The notes under the pieces are model-generated. The model worked only from the letters and a program-made list of their open reading frames with translations, searched no databases and was not told the DNA's origin. Positions 1 through 8,090 of a DNA stretch of 34,998 bases are shown here, in pieces. Origin of the DNA: Nonomuraea sp. MG754425. GTDB taxonomy: Bacteria; Actinomycetota; Actinomycetes; Streptosporangiales; Streptosporangiaceae. The DNA lies in NCBI RefSeq assembly GCF_021699195.1, contig NZ_SSXE01000097.1, forward strand, positions 1-34,998, in the 5' to 3' direction. Numbering within the stretch: position 1 is the stretch's first letter; every line of letters begins with the position of its first letter. A program made the translations under genes and the position numbers.

Positions 1-23
1 CGCCACCCCACGGAGGAGTGCCC

Positions 24-2228
24 ATGCCCCGACGCCGGCTCACCACCCGCCTGTTAGCCGGCGGATGCGCCGCCCTCGCATTCGCCACCGTCACCGTCAC
101 CCTGACCGCCGCCGCACCAGCCGCCGCCGCACCGGCCGCCGCCGCACCGGCCGCCGCCGCACCAGCCGCCGCCGCACCGGCCGCCGCCGCACCAGCCGCC
201 GCCGGCGTCTGGTCGACGTCCTGCGACGCCGAGGCCGCCGATTATCGGCCGGTGCGGGCGCTCGACCTGCCCACCGCCGCGAACTGGCGGGACACCACTC
301 CTCCGTACGCGCTCGATGACACCGCCGCCGTCGCCGGCGGGTTCGACCGGGTCGGCTACTGCCTGGAGCTCACCACCGACGCGGGCACGAGCTGGGTGTG
401 GACGTCGATGGAGGCGCTGAGCGGCGACCCCGGCGACGTGGGCCTGCCGACCCGCATGGAGCAGGCGCGGCACCAGTTCGTGGACGACCTGACCGTGGCC
501 TCCAACGTGCCCGGCGTCCAGCGGCTCGACGGCGGCTCCGGCTGGGTCGAGATGTGGCCCAACCAGTACGACGGGACGGGTTCGCGGCAGATCCCGGGCG
601 CCTCCGACACCGCCCGCGACGCCGACGACGCGGTCCTGTGGGCGAACGGGTACGGCTCGTTCCAGGTGCACGCGTTCGCCGACGCCGCCGACGCCCGCGG
701 CCCGCGCGCCGCGGACTCCGCCACCGCGACCCCGGTGCTGGCCGTCAACGCCTTCACCACCCCGGGCCCGCAGACGATGGACCTCGGCATCGGCGTCGCC
801 CCGGGCGAGAACCCCGACTGGACCTCCGCCCAGAACGCCGGCGACTACACCGCCCGGCGGCTCACCTTCTACGCCCGGCCCGCGCTGGCCCGCATCGACG
901 CCGCCCCGATCTCGCGGCAGGTCGTCCCCCGTCCTGGCCGTACCGTCACCAGCGTGCCGGTGCCGGTCAGCGGGGTGGCGCTCGACCCGGACGTCACCGC
1001 GGTCGAGCTGCGGACCACCCGCGACGGCAGGCGGACGACCCAGCGGGCCGCCGTGTCACCGGCGGCGCCGGGGTTCTCGTTCACGGTCCCGCTGCCCGTG
1101 GCGCTGACCTCGACCGACCTGGAACTCCTCGCCCGCACCGCCGACGGCGGCAGCCGGCGCATCGCCCGCGCGGTCGACGTCGTCGCCGGTGACGTCTTCG
1201 TCGTGCAGGGCCAGTCGAACGCGCAGGCGGGTCAGCAGGCGAACTCGACGTCGTCGGAGGCGGACCGGTCCCGGTGGGTACGCACCTTCGGCACGTCCAA
1301 CAACAACAACTCGCGGCTGGCCGCCGCCATCGGCGGCTGGACCTACGCCATGGGCGACAACATCCAGCGGGCCGCGGCGATCGGCCAGTGGGCGGTCCGG
1401 ATGGGACAGTTGATGTCGGCCCGCCTCGGCATCCCGATCGCCGTCGTCAACGGGGCCCGTGGCGGCAGGGCGATCGGCTACTTCGCCCGCAACGACGCCG
1501 AACCCACCGACGGTTCGACCAGCTACGGGATGCTGCTGAACCGGCTCACCCGGGCCGGCCTGGCAGGTCCGGACGCCATCGACGCCATGCTCTGGTACCA
1601 GGGTGAGGCCGACCGCGACAGGGCCGACGTCCACGTCGCCGGGTTCACCGAGCTGGTCGCGGACTGGCGCGGCGACTACGGCGCCGACCTGCCGGTCTAC
1701 GTCCACCAGGTCCGCAGTTCCCCTTGCGACCAGGCGTCCGCGGTGGCGCTGCGGGAGGCCCAGCGGCGCCTGCCGGACACGATCGGCAACCTGCGGGTGC
1801 TGTCGACGACCGGCCTCAACGGTCACGAAGGCTGCCACTTCCACTACGTCGACGGCTACCGCACCTTCGGTGAGCACAACGCGGCCATGCTCCTGGACGA
1901 CCTGTACCGTCCTGGCGCCCCGACGGTGGCGCCGCCGGACCCCCGTTCGGCGCACCGGATCGACGACCACCCGGACGAGCTGGTGGTGACCCTGCGCGCA
2001 CCCGCCCGCCCGCTGACCGTCGAGGACGGCGCCGCCGCCGACTTCCAGGTGCCGGGCGCCACGGTGGAGTCCGTACGCTGGCAACGCGGCCGTGGCCTGG
2101 TGCTGCGGCTGGACCGGCCGGTGCCGGCCGACGCCACCGTGGCCTACCTCGCCCACCACGGCCCCGGCCCCCGCGTCGTCGACGCCCTCGGCATGGGGCT
2201 GCTCGCCTTCCAGATCCCCGTCGGCTAG
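24..2228 (+). CDS. Secreted SGNH-type esterase, sialate O-acetylesterase-like
   Basis: Predicted exported carbohydrate esterase of the SGNH/sialate O-acetylesterase (SASA) family, which removes acetyl groups from sugars outside the cell. The C-terminal half carries the family blocks: GQSN with the likely nucleophile Ser398, a Gly/Arg block near residue 480, WYQGEAD at 524-530, and a His-rich block near 605-607 that should supply the catalytic His. The N-terminus has basic residues and a hydrophobic stretch typical of a signal peptide, followed by an Ala/Pro tandem repeat and then a roughly 340-residue region I cannot assign. I chose ATG at 24 because GGAGG at 12-16 lies 7 bases before it; GTG at 18 would sit only 1 base from that site. 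Codon 11 (54-56) is TTA, a rare leucine codon here. 734 residues. It is the first gene in the window, so upstream context is unknown. Family call fairly sure; substrate unknown. Confidence 0.8.
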   Translation: MPRRRLTTRLLAGGCAALAFATVTVTLTAAAPAAAAPAAAAPAAAAPAAAAPAAAAPAAAGVWSTSCDAEAADYRPVRALDLPTAANWRDTTPPYALDDTAAVAGGFDRVGYCLELTTDAGTSWVWTSMEALSGDPGDVGLPTRMEQARHQFVDDLTVASNVPGVQRLDGGSGWVEMWPNQYDGTGSRQIPGASDTARDADDAVLWANGYGSFQVHAFADAADARGPRAADSATATPVLAVNAFTTPGPQTMDLGIGVAPGENPDWTSAQNAGDYTARRLTFYARPALARIDAAPISRQVVPRPGRTVTSVPVPVSGVALDPDVTAVELRTTRDGRRTTQRAAVSPAAPGFSFTVPLPVALTSTDLELLARTADGGSRRIARAVDVVAGDVFVVQGQSNAQAGQQANSTSSEADRSRWVRTFGTSNNNNSRLAAAIGGWTYAMGDNIQRAAAIGQWAVRMGQLMSARLGIPIAVVNGARGGRAIGYFARNDAEPTDGSTSYGMLLNRLTRAGLAGPDAIDAMLWYQGEADRDRADVHVAGFTELVADWRGDYGADLPVYVHQVRSSPCDQASAVALREAQRRLPDTIGNLRVLSTTGLNGHEGCHFHYVDGYRTFGEHNAAMLLDDLYRPGAPTVAPPDPRSAHRIDDHPDELVVTLRAPARPLTVEDGAAADFQVPGATVESVRWQRGRGLVLRLDRPVPADATVAYLAHHGPGPRVVDALGMGLLAFQIPVG
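114..203 (+). repeat. Six 15-bp in-frame tandem repeats (PAAAA linker)
   Basis: Six consecutive copies of a 15-base unit, gcaccRgccgccgcc, vary only at one A/G position. They encode repeated Pro-Ala-Ala-Ala-Ala just after the predicted signal peptide of the esterase. The array probably forms a flexible linker. Its length is a multiple of three, so slippage would change copy number without a frameshift. Confidence 0.9.
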
Positions 2229-2248
2229 CGGCCCGGCGCCACGCTGGG

Positions 2249-2254
2249 TATCCT
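2249..2254 (+). promoter_or_regulatory. Candidate -10 box for a leaderless transcript
   Basis: TATCCT fits the actinobacterial TANNNT -10 pattern and ends 7 bases before the ATG at 2262. Transcription would therefore begin at or next to the start codon. The ATG has no Shine-Dalgarno sequence, which fits leaderless translation. No convincing -35 is visible. Confidence 0.4.
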
Positions 2255-2261
2255 CACGCGT

Positions 2262-2438
2262 ATGACCCCCGAGCACGACACCCCCGAGACGCGGCGGGAA
2301 CGCGTCTACCCCGACGAGACCCGCGCCCAGGACCTCGCCGCGCTGCTCGACATCATCGGCACGCCGGACCAGGCGATGCTCGACCTGGCCCGCAGGCGCG
2401 ACGAGGAGTTCGCCGCCCGCCGCGCCCACGCCGCCTGA
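2262..2438 (+). CDS. Small antitoxin-like protein, 58 aa
   Basis: A short charged protein of 58 residues. It starts MTPEHDTPETRRERV and ends in an Arg/Glu-rich helix-like segment (DLARRRDEEFAARRAHAA). I do not recognise a named domain. The size, charge and position 4 bases before a PIN-like gene are typical of the antitoxin half of VapBC-type pairs, whose antitoxins bind the PIN protein and the promoter. The ATG follows a possible -10 box by 7 bases and lacks a ribosome binding site, so it may be leaderless. Codon third positions are strongly G/C, supporting real coding. The antitoxin role is inferred only from context. Confidence 0.55.
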   Translation: MTPEHDTPETRRERVYPDETRAQDLAALLDIIGTPDQAMLDLARRRDEEFAARRAHAA

Positions 2439-2442
2439 TCGC

Positions 2443-2853
2443 GTGATCGGCAGGGTCCTGGACTCCAGCGCGCTGATCGCCTGGGGCAGTCGCAGTTCTC
2501 CGTACGTGGACGCGGTGATCTTCTCGCGGACCGAGCACCACGGTTACGTCGTGCCCGTCGTCACCACGGCCGCCGCGCTGACGGTGGCGCTCGCCCAGCT
2601 CCCCGGCAAGGCGGCGCCCGTGGTGGAGGCGCTGCTGGCCATGGAGATCTGCGTGGTGGACGAGCTCACCCCGGGCAGCGCGCCGGCGGTCGCGGAGGTC
2701 CTGCGCGAGGCCGGCCCGTACGCGGCCGAACTCGGGGTGACGGCCGCGACGATCGTGCAGGCCGCCGGCCGGCGCTCGCTGCCCGTGGTCACCTCGAACC
2801 CGTACCCGCTGACGTCGCTGCGGCCCGACCTGGAGATCGACCTGATCCCCTGA
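2443..2853 (+). CDS. Degenerate PIN-domain-like protein
   Basis: A 136-residue protein with GTG start, 4 bases after the preceding small gene, so the two are probably co-transcribed. The layout follows VapC-like PIN proteins: a first strand with VLDSSALIAW (Asp7 is the first metal ligand), a VP-strand and helix, then a late segment resembling the normal 'sLgDAl ... vlTaDrdf' region. In my alignment by eye the usual Glu in the second helix is Ala, the third acidic residue falls in GVTAAT, and the fourth position reads TSNPYPL. Only one of the four canonical acidic residues is kept, so RNase activity is doubtful. It may be an inactive partner, a binding protein or a distant family with another function. 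Its end is 7 bases from the convergent amidohydrolase gene. Confidence 0.6.
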   Translation: MIGRVLDSSALIAWGSRSSPYVDAVIFSRTEHHGYVVPVVTTAAALTVALAQLPGKAAPVVEALLAMEICVVDELTPGSAPAVAEVLREAGPYAAELGVTAATIVQAAGRRSLPVVTSNPYPLTSLRPDLEIDLIP

Positions 2854-2860
2854 CCCACGT

Positions 2861-4492
2861 TCACGGGCGGGGGCTGAGGTAGATCTCCTTGCCGTTCACC
2901 CAGGTCGCGGTGGGTTCGATGTGGCCCAGTTCGGTGACGGACACCGCCGTCGGATCGGCGGTGAGCAGCACGAAGTCGGCGGCCTTGCCTGTCTCGATCG
3001 AGCCGATCACGTCCTCCATGCCGATGGAGTGGGCGGCCCACGTCGTGTACATGCGCAGCGCCTCCTCGGCGGTGACCGCCTCCTGCTCGTCCAGCAGTTC
3101 CCCGCCGGCGGCGCGCCGCTCCACCGCCGCCCGCATGGCGGGGAACGGGTTGTGCTGCTGGGCGGTGATCCCGATCGCGTCGGAGTTGCCCGGCACCGGC
3201 AGCCCGGAGTCGATCAGCGTGCGGAACGGCATGACCGTGCCGATGCGCTCGGTGCCGAGGTGATCGACGTATCCGACGGCGGTGGTGAGCAGGAACGCCG
3301 GCTGCGGGACCGGGACGATCCGCGCCTGCGACATCCGCTTGATCCGCTTGTCGGTCATGAACATGTTGCCCGCGTGCTCGATGCGGTGCCTGATCGCGCC
3401 GCGCCGGTGCGCGGGCAGCGCCTCGACGGCGGCGATGGCCTGGTCGAGCGCGCGGTCGCCGATGGCGTGCATGGCGATCTGGAGCCCGTGCTCGTCGGCG
3501 AGCGCGACCAGGTGGCAGACCTCCTCGTCGGTGTAGGCCAGTTCGCCCCGGTAGCCGGGCCGCTGGGGGTAGTCCTCGTGCAGCGCCGCCGCGCCCGCGG
3601 TGAGGCCGCCGTCCAGGAAGATCTTGACGCCGCCCAGGGCCAGGCGGTCGCGGTCGAGGCCGGCGAAGCGCTCCTTGAGCGCGCCTGAGCGGACGTCGTC
3701 CCTGCTCAGCACGGTGGGGAGTTTGGGGTAGGCGACGGCGCGCAGGCGCAGGTCGCCGTCGGAGGCGTTCTGGATGAGCGCGGCCAGGGCGTGGGTGTGC
3801 AACTGGATGTCGCCCACGGCGGTGACGCCGACGGCCGAGTAGCGCAGTTCGGTCTTGCGCATGGCGGCGGCGAGCACGCCGACCGGCGCCTGCGGGCCGT
3901 TGAGCGGCGCGAACATGTCGTAGGTGCGGCCCGTCGCCACTCCGGCGTCGTCACGTTCGATCCGCCCGCCGGGCGCGTCGGGGGTGTCGTCGTCCACGCC
4001 CAGCATCTCCAGCGCCAGGGAGTTGAAGACGTTGATGTGGTAGCTGGCCCGGTAGATGACCGGGTGCGTGGTGCTGACCTGGTCGAGGTCGTGGCGGTCG
4101 GGGTAGACGCCCTCGGCCAGCTTCAGGTGCTGGTAGTGCTCGCCCTGGCCGAGGATCCACTCCGCGTCCGGCACCTCGCGGGCGGCCTCCTTGAGCACCG
4201 CGACGATGTCGCGCACCGACCCGACCCGGGTCGAGCGCACGTCCACGGCGACCTCCCAGGCGTAGGCGAGCATCTCCAGGTGGGAGTGGGCGTCGATGAG
4301 GCCGGGCACCACGGCCGCTCCGCCGGCGTCCAGGATGCGGGTGTGCTCGCCGGCCGCGGCGAGGATCTCCTGGTCCGTGCCCACCGCGGTGAAGCGCCCG
4401 TCGCGGACGGCGAACGCGCGGGCGATCGTGCCGTCACGGTCCATCGTGAGCACGCGGGCGTTCACCACGCAGGTGTCGGCGGGTGCGGTCAT
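2861..4492 (-). CDS. Amidohydrolase family 3 (YtcJ-like) metal-dependent hydrolase
   Basis: A 543-residue TIM-barrel amidohydrolase of the YtcJ/amidohydrolase-3 type, cytoplasmic, expected to hydrolyse an amide, imide or similar C-N bond with a divalent metal. Visible landmarks are VPGLIDAHSHLEM with the HxH pair (His69, His71), a DGGLT segment, a later IAMHAIGDRALD His block, RIEHAGNM, and GNSDAIG near the C-terminus supplying an Asp. The start is placed at the ATG preceded by a strong AGAGGAGA site. An earlier in-frame ATG at complement 4534 overlaps the stop of the aldehyde dehydrogenase gene (ATGA) and would add 14 residues, so the start is not fully settled. It is the last gene of the 11-gene unit. 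Substrate unknown; context suggests an amide-containing intermediate. Confidence 0.85.
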   Translation of the reverse strand: MTAPADTCVVNARVLTMDRDGTIARAFAVRDGRFTAVGTDQEILAAAGEHTRILDAGGAAVVPGLIDAHSHLEMLAYAWEVAVDVRSTRVGSVRDIVAVLKEAAREVPDAEWILGQGEHYQHLKLAEGVYPDRHDLDQVSTTHPVIYRASYHINVFNSLALEMLGVDDDTPDAPGGRIERDDAGVATGRTYDMFAPLNGPQAPVGVLAAAMRKTELRYSAVGVTAVGDIQLHTHALAALIQNASDGDLRLRAVAYPKLPTVLSRDDVRSGALKERFAGLDRDRLALGGVKIFLDGGLTAGAAALHEDYPQRPGYRGELAYTDEEVCHLVALADEHGLQIAMHAIGDRALDQAIAAVEALPAHRRGAIRHRIEHAGNMFMTDKRIKRMSQARIVPVPQPAFLLTTAVGYVDHLGTERIGTVMPFRTLIDSGLPVPGNSDAIGITAQQHNPFPAMRAAVERRAAGGELLDEQEAVTAEEALRMYTTWAAHSIGMEDVIGSIETGKAADFVLLTADPTAVSVTELGHIEPTATWVNGKEIYLSPRP

Positions 4493-4530
4493 GCTGAGTT
4501 CTCCTCTGAATTGCGGTGAGATGTCGGGTT

Positions 4531-5973
4531 TCATCGGGCCACCTGGATGGTCTTCAGCTCCAGGAACTCCTCCACGCCCGCGCGGCCCCGCTCGCGGCCG
4601 AGCCCGCTGGCCTTCATGCCGCCGAAGGGGAGCTGCGGCTCGCTGGTCAGGGCGCTGTTGACGCCGACCGAGCCGGCCCTGAGCCGCCGGGCGACGCGCA
4701 TCCCGCGGTCGCGGTCGCCGGTGAAGACGTAGGCGGCCAGGCCGTACTCGGTGCGGTTGGCCCGCTCGACGGCCTCGGCCTCGTCCCGGCAGGTCACGAC
4801 GGCCAGCACCGGGCCGAAGATCTCCTCGCCGAAGACAGCGGGTTCGCGCGCGGCGGGCGCGGCGAGGACGGCGGGGTCCACGAAGGCGCTGACCGCGTTC
4901 TCCGTCAGGCGCCGGCCCCCGGTGACCAGTTCGGCGCCCTGGGAGACGGCCGTGTCGATCTGCCGCTCGACGCGCTCGACGGACTCCAGGTCGATGAGCG
5001 GCCCGAGGTCGGTCGTCTCCTCGCGCGGCTGGCCCGTGGTGAGCGCCCGTACGGCGGTGCGCAGTTCGGCCAGCAGCGCCTCGGCGACGTCGGCCACCGC
5101 GTAGACGCGGTTGGCGGCCACGCACGCCTGGCCGGCGTTGAGGTAGCGGGCCTGGACGAGCTGCCGGGCGGTGGCGGCGACGTCGGCGTCCTCCAGGACG
5201 ACGACGGGGGCGTTGCCGCCCAGTTCGAGCAGCACGCGCTTGATCGAGGCGGCGGCGCCGCGCATGAGCAGTTCGCCGACGGCCCGCGAGCCGGTGAAGC
5301 TCACGCAGTCCACCCGCTCATCGCGCAGGAAGACCTCGCCGGCCGTGGCGGGGTCGCTGGTGGGCACCACGTTGAGCACGCCGGGCGGGAGCCCCGCCTC
5401 GTGCAGCACCCGCGCGATGAACAGCGCGGTCAGCGGCGTCTGCTCGGCCGGCTTGAGCACGACCGCGCAGCCGGCGGCCAGGGCCGCGCCCACCTTGCAG
5501 GCCACCATGAACGCCGGGAAGTTCCACGGGGTGATCGCCGCCACGACGCCCACCGGCTCGGCCACGACGACCGCGTCGCGGGTGGGGGTGATCTCCGGCC
5601 AGTCCTGGCCGGGCAGGCGCAGCGTCTCGTGGCTGAACCACTCGAAGAAGCGGACCGTGTTGGCCGCCTCGCCGAGCGCCTCCCTGGCCGGCTTGCCGGT
5701 CTCGGCCGTGATCAGCTCGGCCAGTTCGGGCACCCGGCGGCGCAGCGCGTCGGCGCCGTCCCGCAGCAGCTCGTAGCGCCGCCACGACGGGGTGCCCGAC
5801 CAGCCGGGCAGCGCGGCGTGCGCGGCCGACACCGCGGCCAGGACGTCCTGGCGGGTGGCGTCGGCGACCTCGGCCAGCACCTCGCCGGTGGCCGGGTCGT
5901 GCACGGCGAAGCGCCGCCCGCCCTCGGCCGGGTGCGCCTGGCCGCCGATGAGCAGATCGTCCTTCTGGGTCAT
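4531..5973 (-). CDS. NAD(P)-dependent aldehyde dehydrogenase
   Basis: A 480-residue aldehyde dehydrogenase that oxidises an aldehyde to the carboxylic acid in the cytoplasm. Seen directly: the PWNFP oxyanion-Asn motif, a Rossmann region with KPAEQTPLTA and FTGSRAVGE, catalytic Glu250 in LELGGNAP, catalytic Cys284 in GQACVAANR, and EEIFGPV near the C-terminus. Length is normal. The pattern resembles the succinate-semialdehyde/betaine-aldehyde branch, but I cannot pick the substrate. The ATG overlaps the upstream peptidase stop by 4 bases (ATGA) and has AGGAGA upstream, indicating translational coupling. Placed after an FAD oxidoreductase and a polyamine-type importer, it could oxidise an aldehyde released by amine oxidation; that is inference. 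Confidence 0.92.
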   Translation of the reverse strand: MTQKDDLLIGGQAHPAEGGRRFAVHDPATGEVLAEVADATRQDVLAAVSAAHAALPGWSGTPSWRRYELLRDGADALRRRVPELAELITAETGKPAREALGEAANTVRFFEWFSHETLRLPGQDWPEITPTRDAVVVAEPVGVVAAITPWNFPAFMVACKVGAALAAGCAVVLKPAEQTPLTALFIARVLHEAGLPPGVLNVVPTSDPATAGEVFLRDERVDCVSFTGSRAVGELLMRGAAASIKRVLLELGGNAPVVVLEDADVAATARQLVQARYLNAGQACVAANRVYAVADVAEALLAELRTAVRALTTGQPREETTDLGPLIDLESVERVERQIDTAVSQGAELVTGGRRLTENAVSAFVDPAVLAAPAAREPAVFGEEIFGPVLAVVTCRDEAEAVERANRTEYGLAAYVFTGDRDRGMRVARRLRAGSVGVNSALTSEPQLPFGGMKASGLGRERGRAGVEEFLELKTIQVAR

Positions 5974-8090
5974 GTTCTGGTTCTCCTGTGTCGGTCGAAG
6001 GCGTCCAGGAAGAGGGCGAAGGCGGTCGCGCGCTCGTGCACGTAGCGTCCGCTGGGCTTGTCGACGCCGTGGCCGCCGTCCCGGTCGGTGCCGAGCAGGA
6101 TCGGGCGGTCGGGCTCCGCGCGGGCCGCGCGCAGGGCCCGGACGAACGCGATCGCGTGCATCGGGTGCACGCGGCTGTCGTGCAGCCCGGTCGTGACCAG
6201 GACGGCGGGGAAGCGGGCCCGCTCCGGGACGTTGTGCAGCGGCGAGTAGGCCGCGATCCACTCACGGTCGGCCGGGTCGTCGGGGTCGCCGAAGTCCGAC
6301 ATCCACAGCCGGGCGATGGAGTGGCGGTGGTAGGTGAGCATGTCGGTCATCGGCACCGCGGCGTGCACCGCCGCGAACAGGGAGGGCCGCTGGACGACGG
6401 CGGCGCAGGCCAGCAGTCCGCCGTTGGAGCTGCCCCACAGCGCCAGCGTGCCCGGGTCGCAGGCGCCGCCGGCGATCAGCGCGCCGGCGACGTCGTACAG
6501 GTCGTCGAAGACGCGCTGCCGTCCCGGCCCGATGCCTTCCCGGTGCCAGGCGTCGCCGCGTTCCCTGCCGCCGCGTATCCCGGCGATGACGTAGCGATGC
6601 CCCAGGTCCACCCAGGCGCGGGCGAGTTCGGAGTAGGCCGCCGTGCTCGACAGGCCGAAGCCGCCGTAGGCGTGCAGCAGGGTCGGCAGCGGGGTGCCGG
6701 GCGGCACGTCGGGGGGCTCCAGGACGAGCATCGGGATCTCCCGGCCGTCGCCGGCGCCGGCGTGGGAGCGGCGTACGGTGATCGGCGGCTCGTCCCGCTC
6801 CCAGGCGGCCAGGTCGTACACCCGCCCGCGCGTGACGTCCCAGGCGGCCAGGTAGGGGCTGCGCGCCGGGGTGGACCAGGAGAAGACCGCCGTGGTGGGG
6901 GACAGGTGCCGCACCACCCGGTTGCGCATGACGGACTGCCCGGGAGTCGGGAGGAGGGCGGCGACGTGGCCGGGGCCGGGCAGCGGGGCCAGCCGCATGG
7001 GCTGGTCCGCGCGCAGGTCCAGGAAGCCGATGTGGGAGCTCATGTCGCGTTCGCCGGTCACGAACAGCGTGTCGTCGCTGACCGAGACGTCGTCGAGGAC
7101 GAGGTCGCTCTCGGGGACGAGCACCTGCCATCCGCGCCCGGGATCGGCCCGCACCACCTGTCCGCACGGGGCGCCGACGCTGGTGACGCCGATGACGGCG
7201 CCCGACTCGGTGAAGTGCAGGCGGCTCTTGCCGTCGGCGGCGGCGACCAGCGGGGTCCGCTCGCCGGTGCGCGGGTCGAGCAGGTGCGCCTCGGTGCCGG
7301 ACCAGCCGGCCGAGACGTGGACCAGGAGCAGGCGGCCGTCGGGGGACAGTTCCACGTCGGGCCAGTCCAGGCCGTCCGGGTCGCAGGCCGCCCACGTCAG
7401 CGGGTCCTCGTGCTGCGGGGTCCCGAGCAGGTGCAGCCGGATCTCCCGGCCGTAGTGCCGGTTGCCGGGGTAGTGGCTGTAGTAGAAGCCGTCGCCGCCG
7501 GGCAGCCAGGCCAGGCTGGCGTGCCGGACGCCGGTCAGGCGGTCCGGCAGCACCTGGCCGGTGCGCAGGTCCAGGACGGAGGCGAGCGACTGCTCCGAGC
7601 CGCTGTGCGACAGGCCGAAGGCCAGCAGCGAGCCGTCCGGGCTGGGGTGGAACCAGTCCACGGCGGCCGGGGCCCCGTCCTGGGTCCCGTCCTGGGTGTG
7701 CCGGGACGGGTCGAGCACCACCCGGGTCAGGTGCTCCTGGACGTGGCCGCCGGTCGTCGAGCGGCGGACGACGACGCGGTGCTCGGCGCCCGGCAGGCGG
7801 TCGGCGGTGAAGATCCACCGTCCGCGCACCTGGGGGGCGCCGAGCGCGCCGCGTCCCACGGCCGCGGTGAGCGCGCGCTCGGCCCGCGCGCGCAGGGGGC
7901 GCACGTCCGGGCGGGCGAGGTAGGTCTCCAGCTCCGCCTCCCGGGCGGCCAGCCACTGCCGGGTCCGCGGGGCGTCGAGGTCCGTCGGGTCGAGGTCCGT
8001 CGGGTCGAGGTCCGTCGCGTCCGGGTCTGTCGCGTCCGGGTCTGTCGCGCCGGGGTTCGTGGTGTCTGGGTTCGTGGTGTCGGGGGTCAT
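5970..8090 (-). CDS. Prolyl oligopeptidase family serine peptidase (S9A)
   Basis: A 706-residue S9A-type prolyl oligopeptidase, which cuts short peptides or amides after proline-like residues. The N-terminal half has repeated strand segments of a seven-bladed propeller. The C-terminal alpha/beta hydrolase has YGGFG, GGRERGDAWH, and a catalytic triad read as Ser555 in GSSNGG, Asp638 in LHDSRVHP and His674 in GGHG. Its ATG overlaps the stop of the M24 gene (ATGA), and its stop overlaps the next ATG in the same way. There is no signal peptide; the N-terminus is instead seven copies of a Thr/Asp/Pro pentapeptide, which is unusual for this family. It likely acts in the cytoplasm on an imported compound. 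Activity likely; natural substrate unknown. Confidence 0.92.
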   Translation of the reverse strand: MTPDTTNPDTTNPGATDPDATDPDATDLDPTDLDPTDLDAPRTRQWLAAREAELETYLARPDVRPLRARAERALTAAVGRGALGAPQVRGRWIFTADRLPGAEHRVVVRRSTTGGHVQEHLTRVVLDPSRHTQDGTQDGAPAAVDWFHPSPDGSLLAFGLSHSGSEQSLASVLDLRTGQVLPDRLTGVRHASLAWLPGGDGFYYSHYPGNRHYGREIRLHLLGTPQHEDPLTWAACDPDGLDWPDVELSPDGRLLLVHVSAGWSGTEAHLLDPRTGERTPLVAAADGKSRLHFTESGAVIGVTSVGAPCGQVVRADPGRGWQVLVPESDLVLDDVSVSDDTLFVTGERDMSSHIGFLDLRADQPMRLAPLPGPGHVAALLPTPGQSVMRNRVVRHLSPTTAVFSWSTPARSPYLAAWDVTRGRVYDLAAWERDEPPITVRRSHAGAGDGREIPMLVLEPPDVPPGTPLPTLLHAYGGFGLSSTAAYSELARAWVDLGHRYVIAGIRGGRERGDAWHREGIGPGRQRVFDDLYDVAGALIAGGACDPGTLALWGSSNGGLLACAAVVQRPSLFAAVHAAVPMTDMLTYHRHSIARLWMSDFGDPDDPADREWIAAYSPLHNVPERARFPAVLVTTGLHDSRVHPMHAIAFVRALRAARAEPDRPILLGTDRDGGHGVDKPSGRYVHERATAFALFLDAFDRHRRTRT
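7971..8075 (-). repeat. Seven 15-bp in-frame repeats at the peptidase N-terminus
   Basis: Residues 6-40 of the prolyl oligopeptidase are seven pentapeptides: TNPDT, TNPGA, TDPDA, TDPDA, TDLDP, TDLDP, TDLDA. At DNA level these are diverged 15-base tandem units, the central and later ones nearly identical. They form an acidic, probably disordered extension before the first propeller blade, and copy number could vary without changing frame. Confidence 0.88.

Noticed and set aside
18..23. GTG start for the esterase
   Set aside because: The GGAGG site would be only 1 base away; the ATG at 24 has correct spacing.
114..203. CRISPR-like or regulatory repeat array
   Set aside because: Units are contiguous without spacers and keep the reading frame, so this is a coding tandem repeat.
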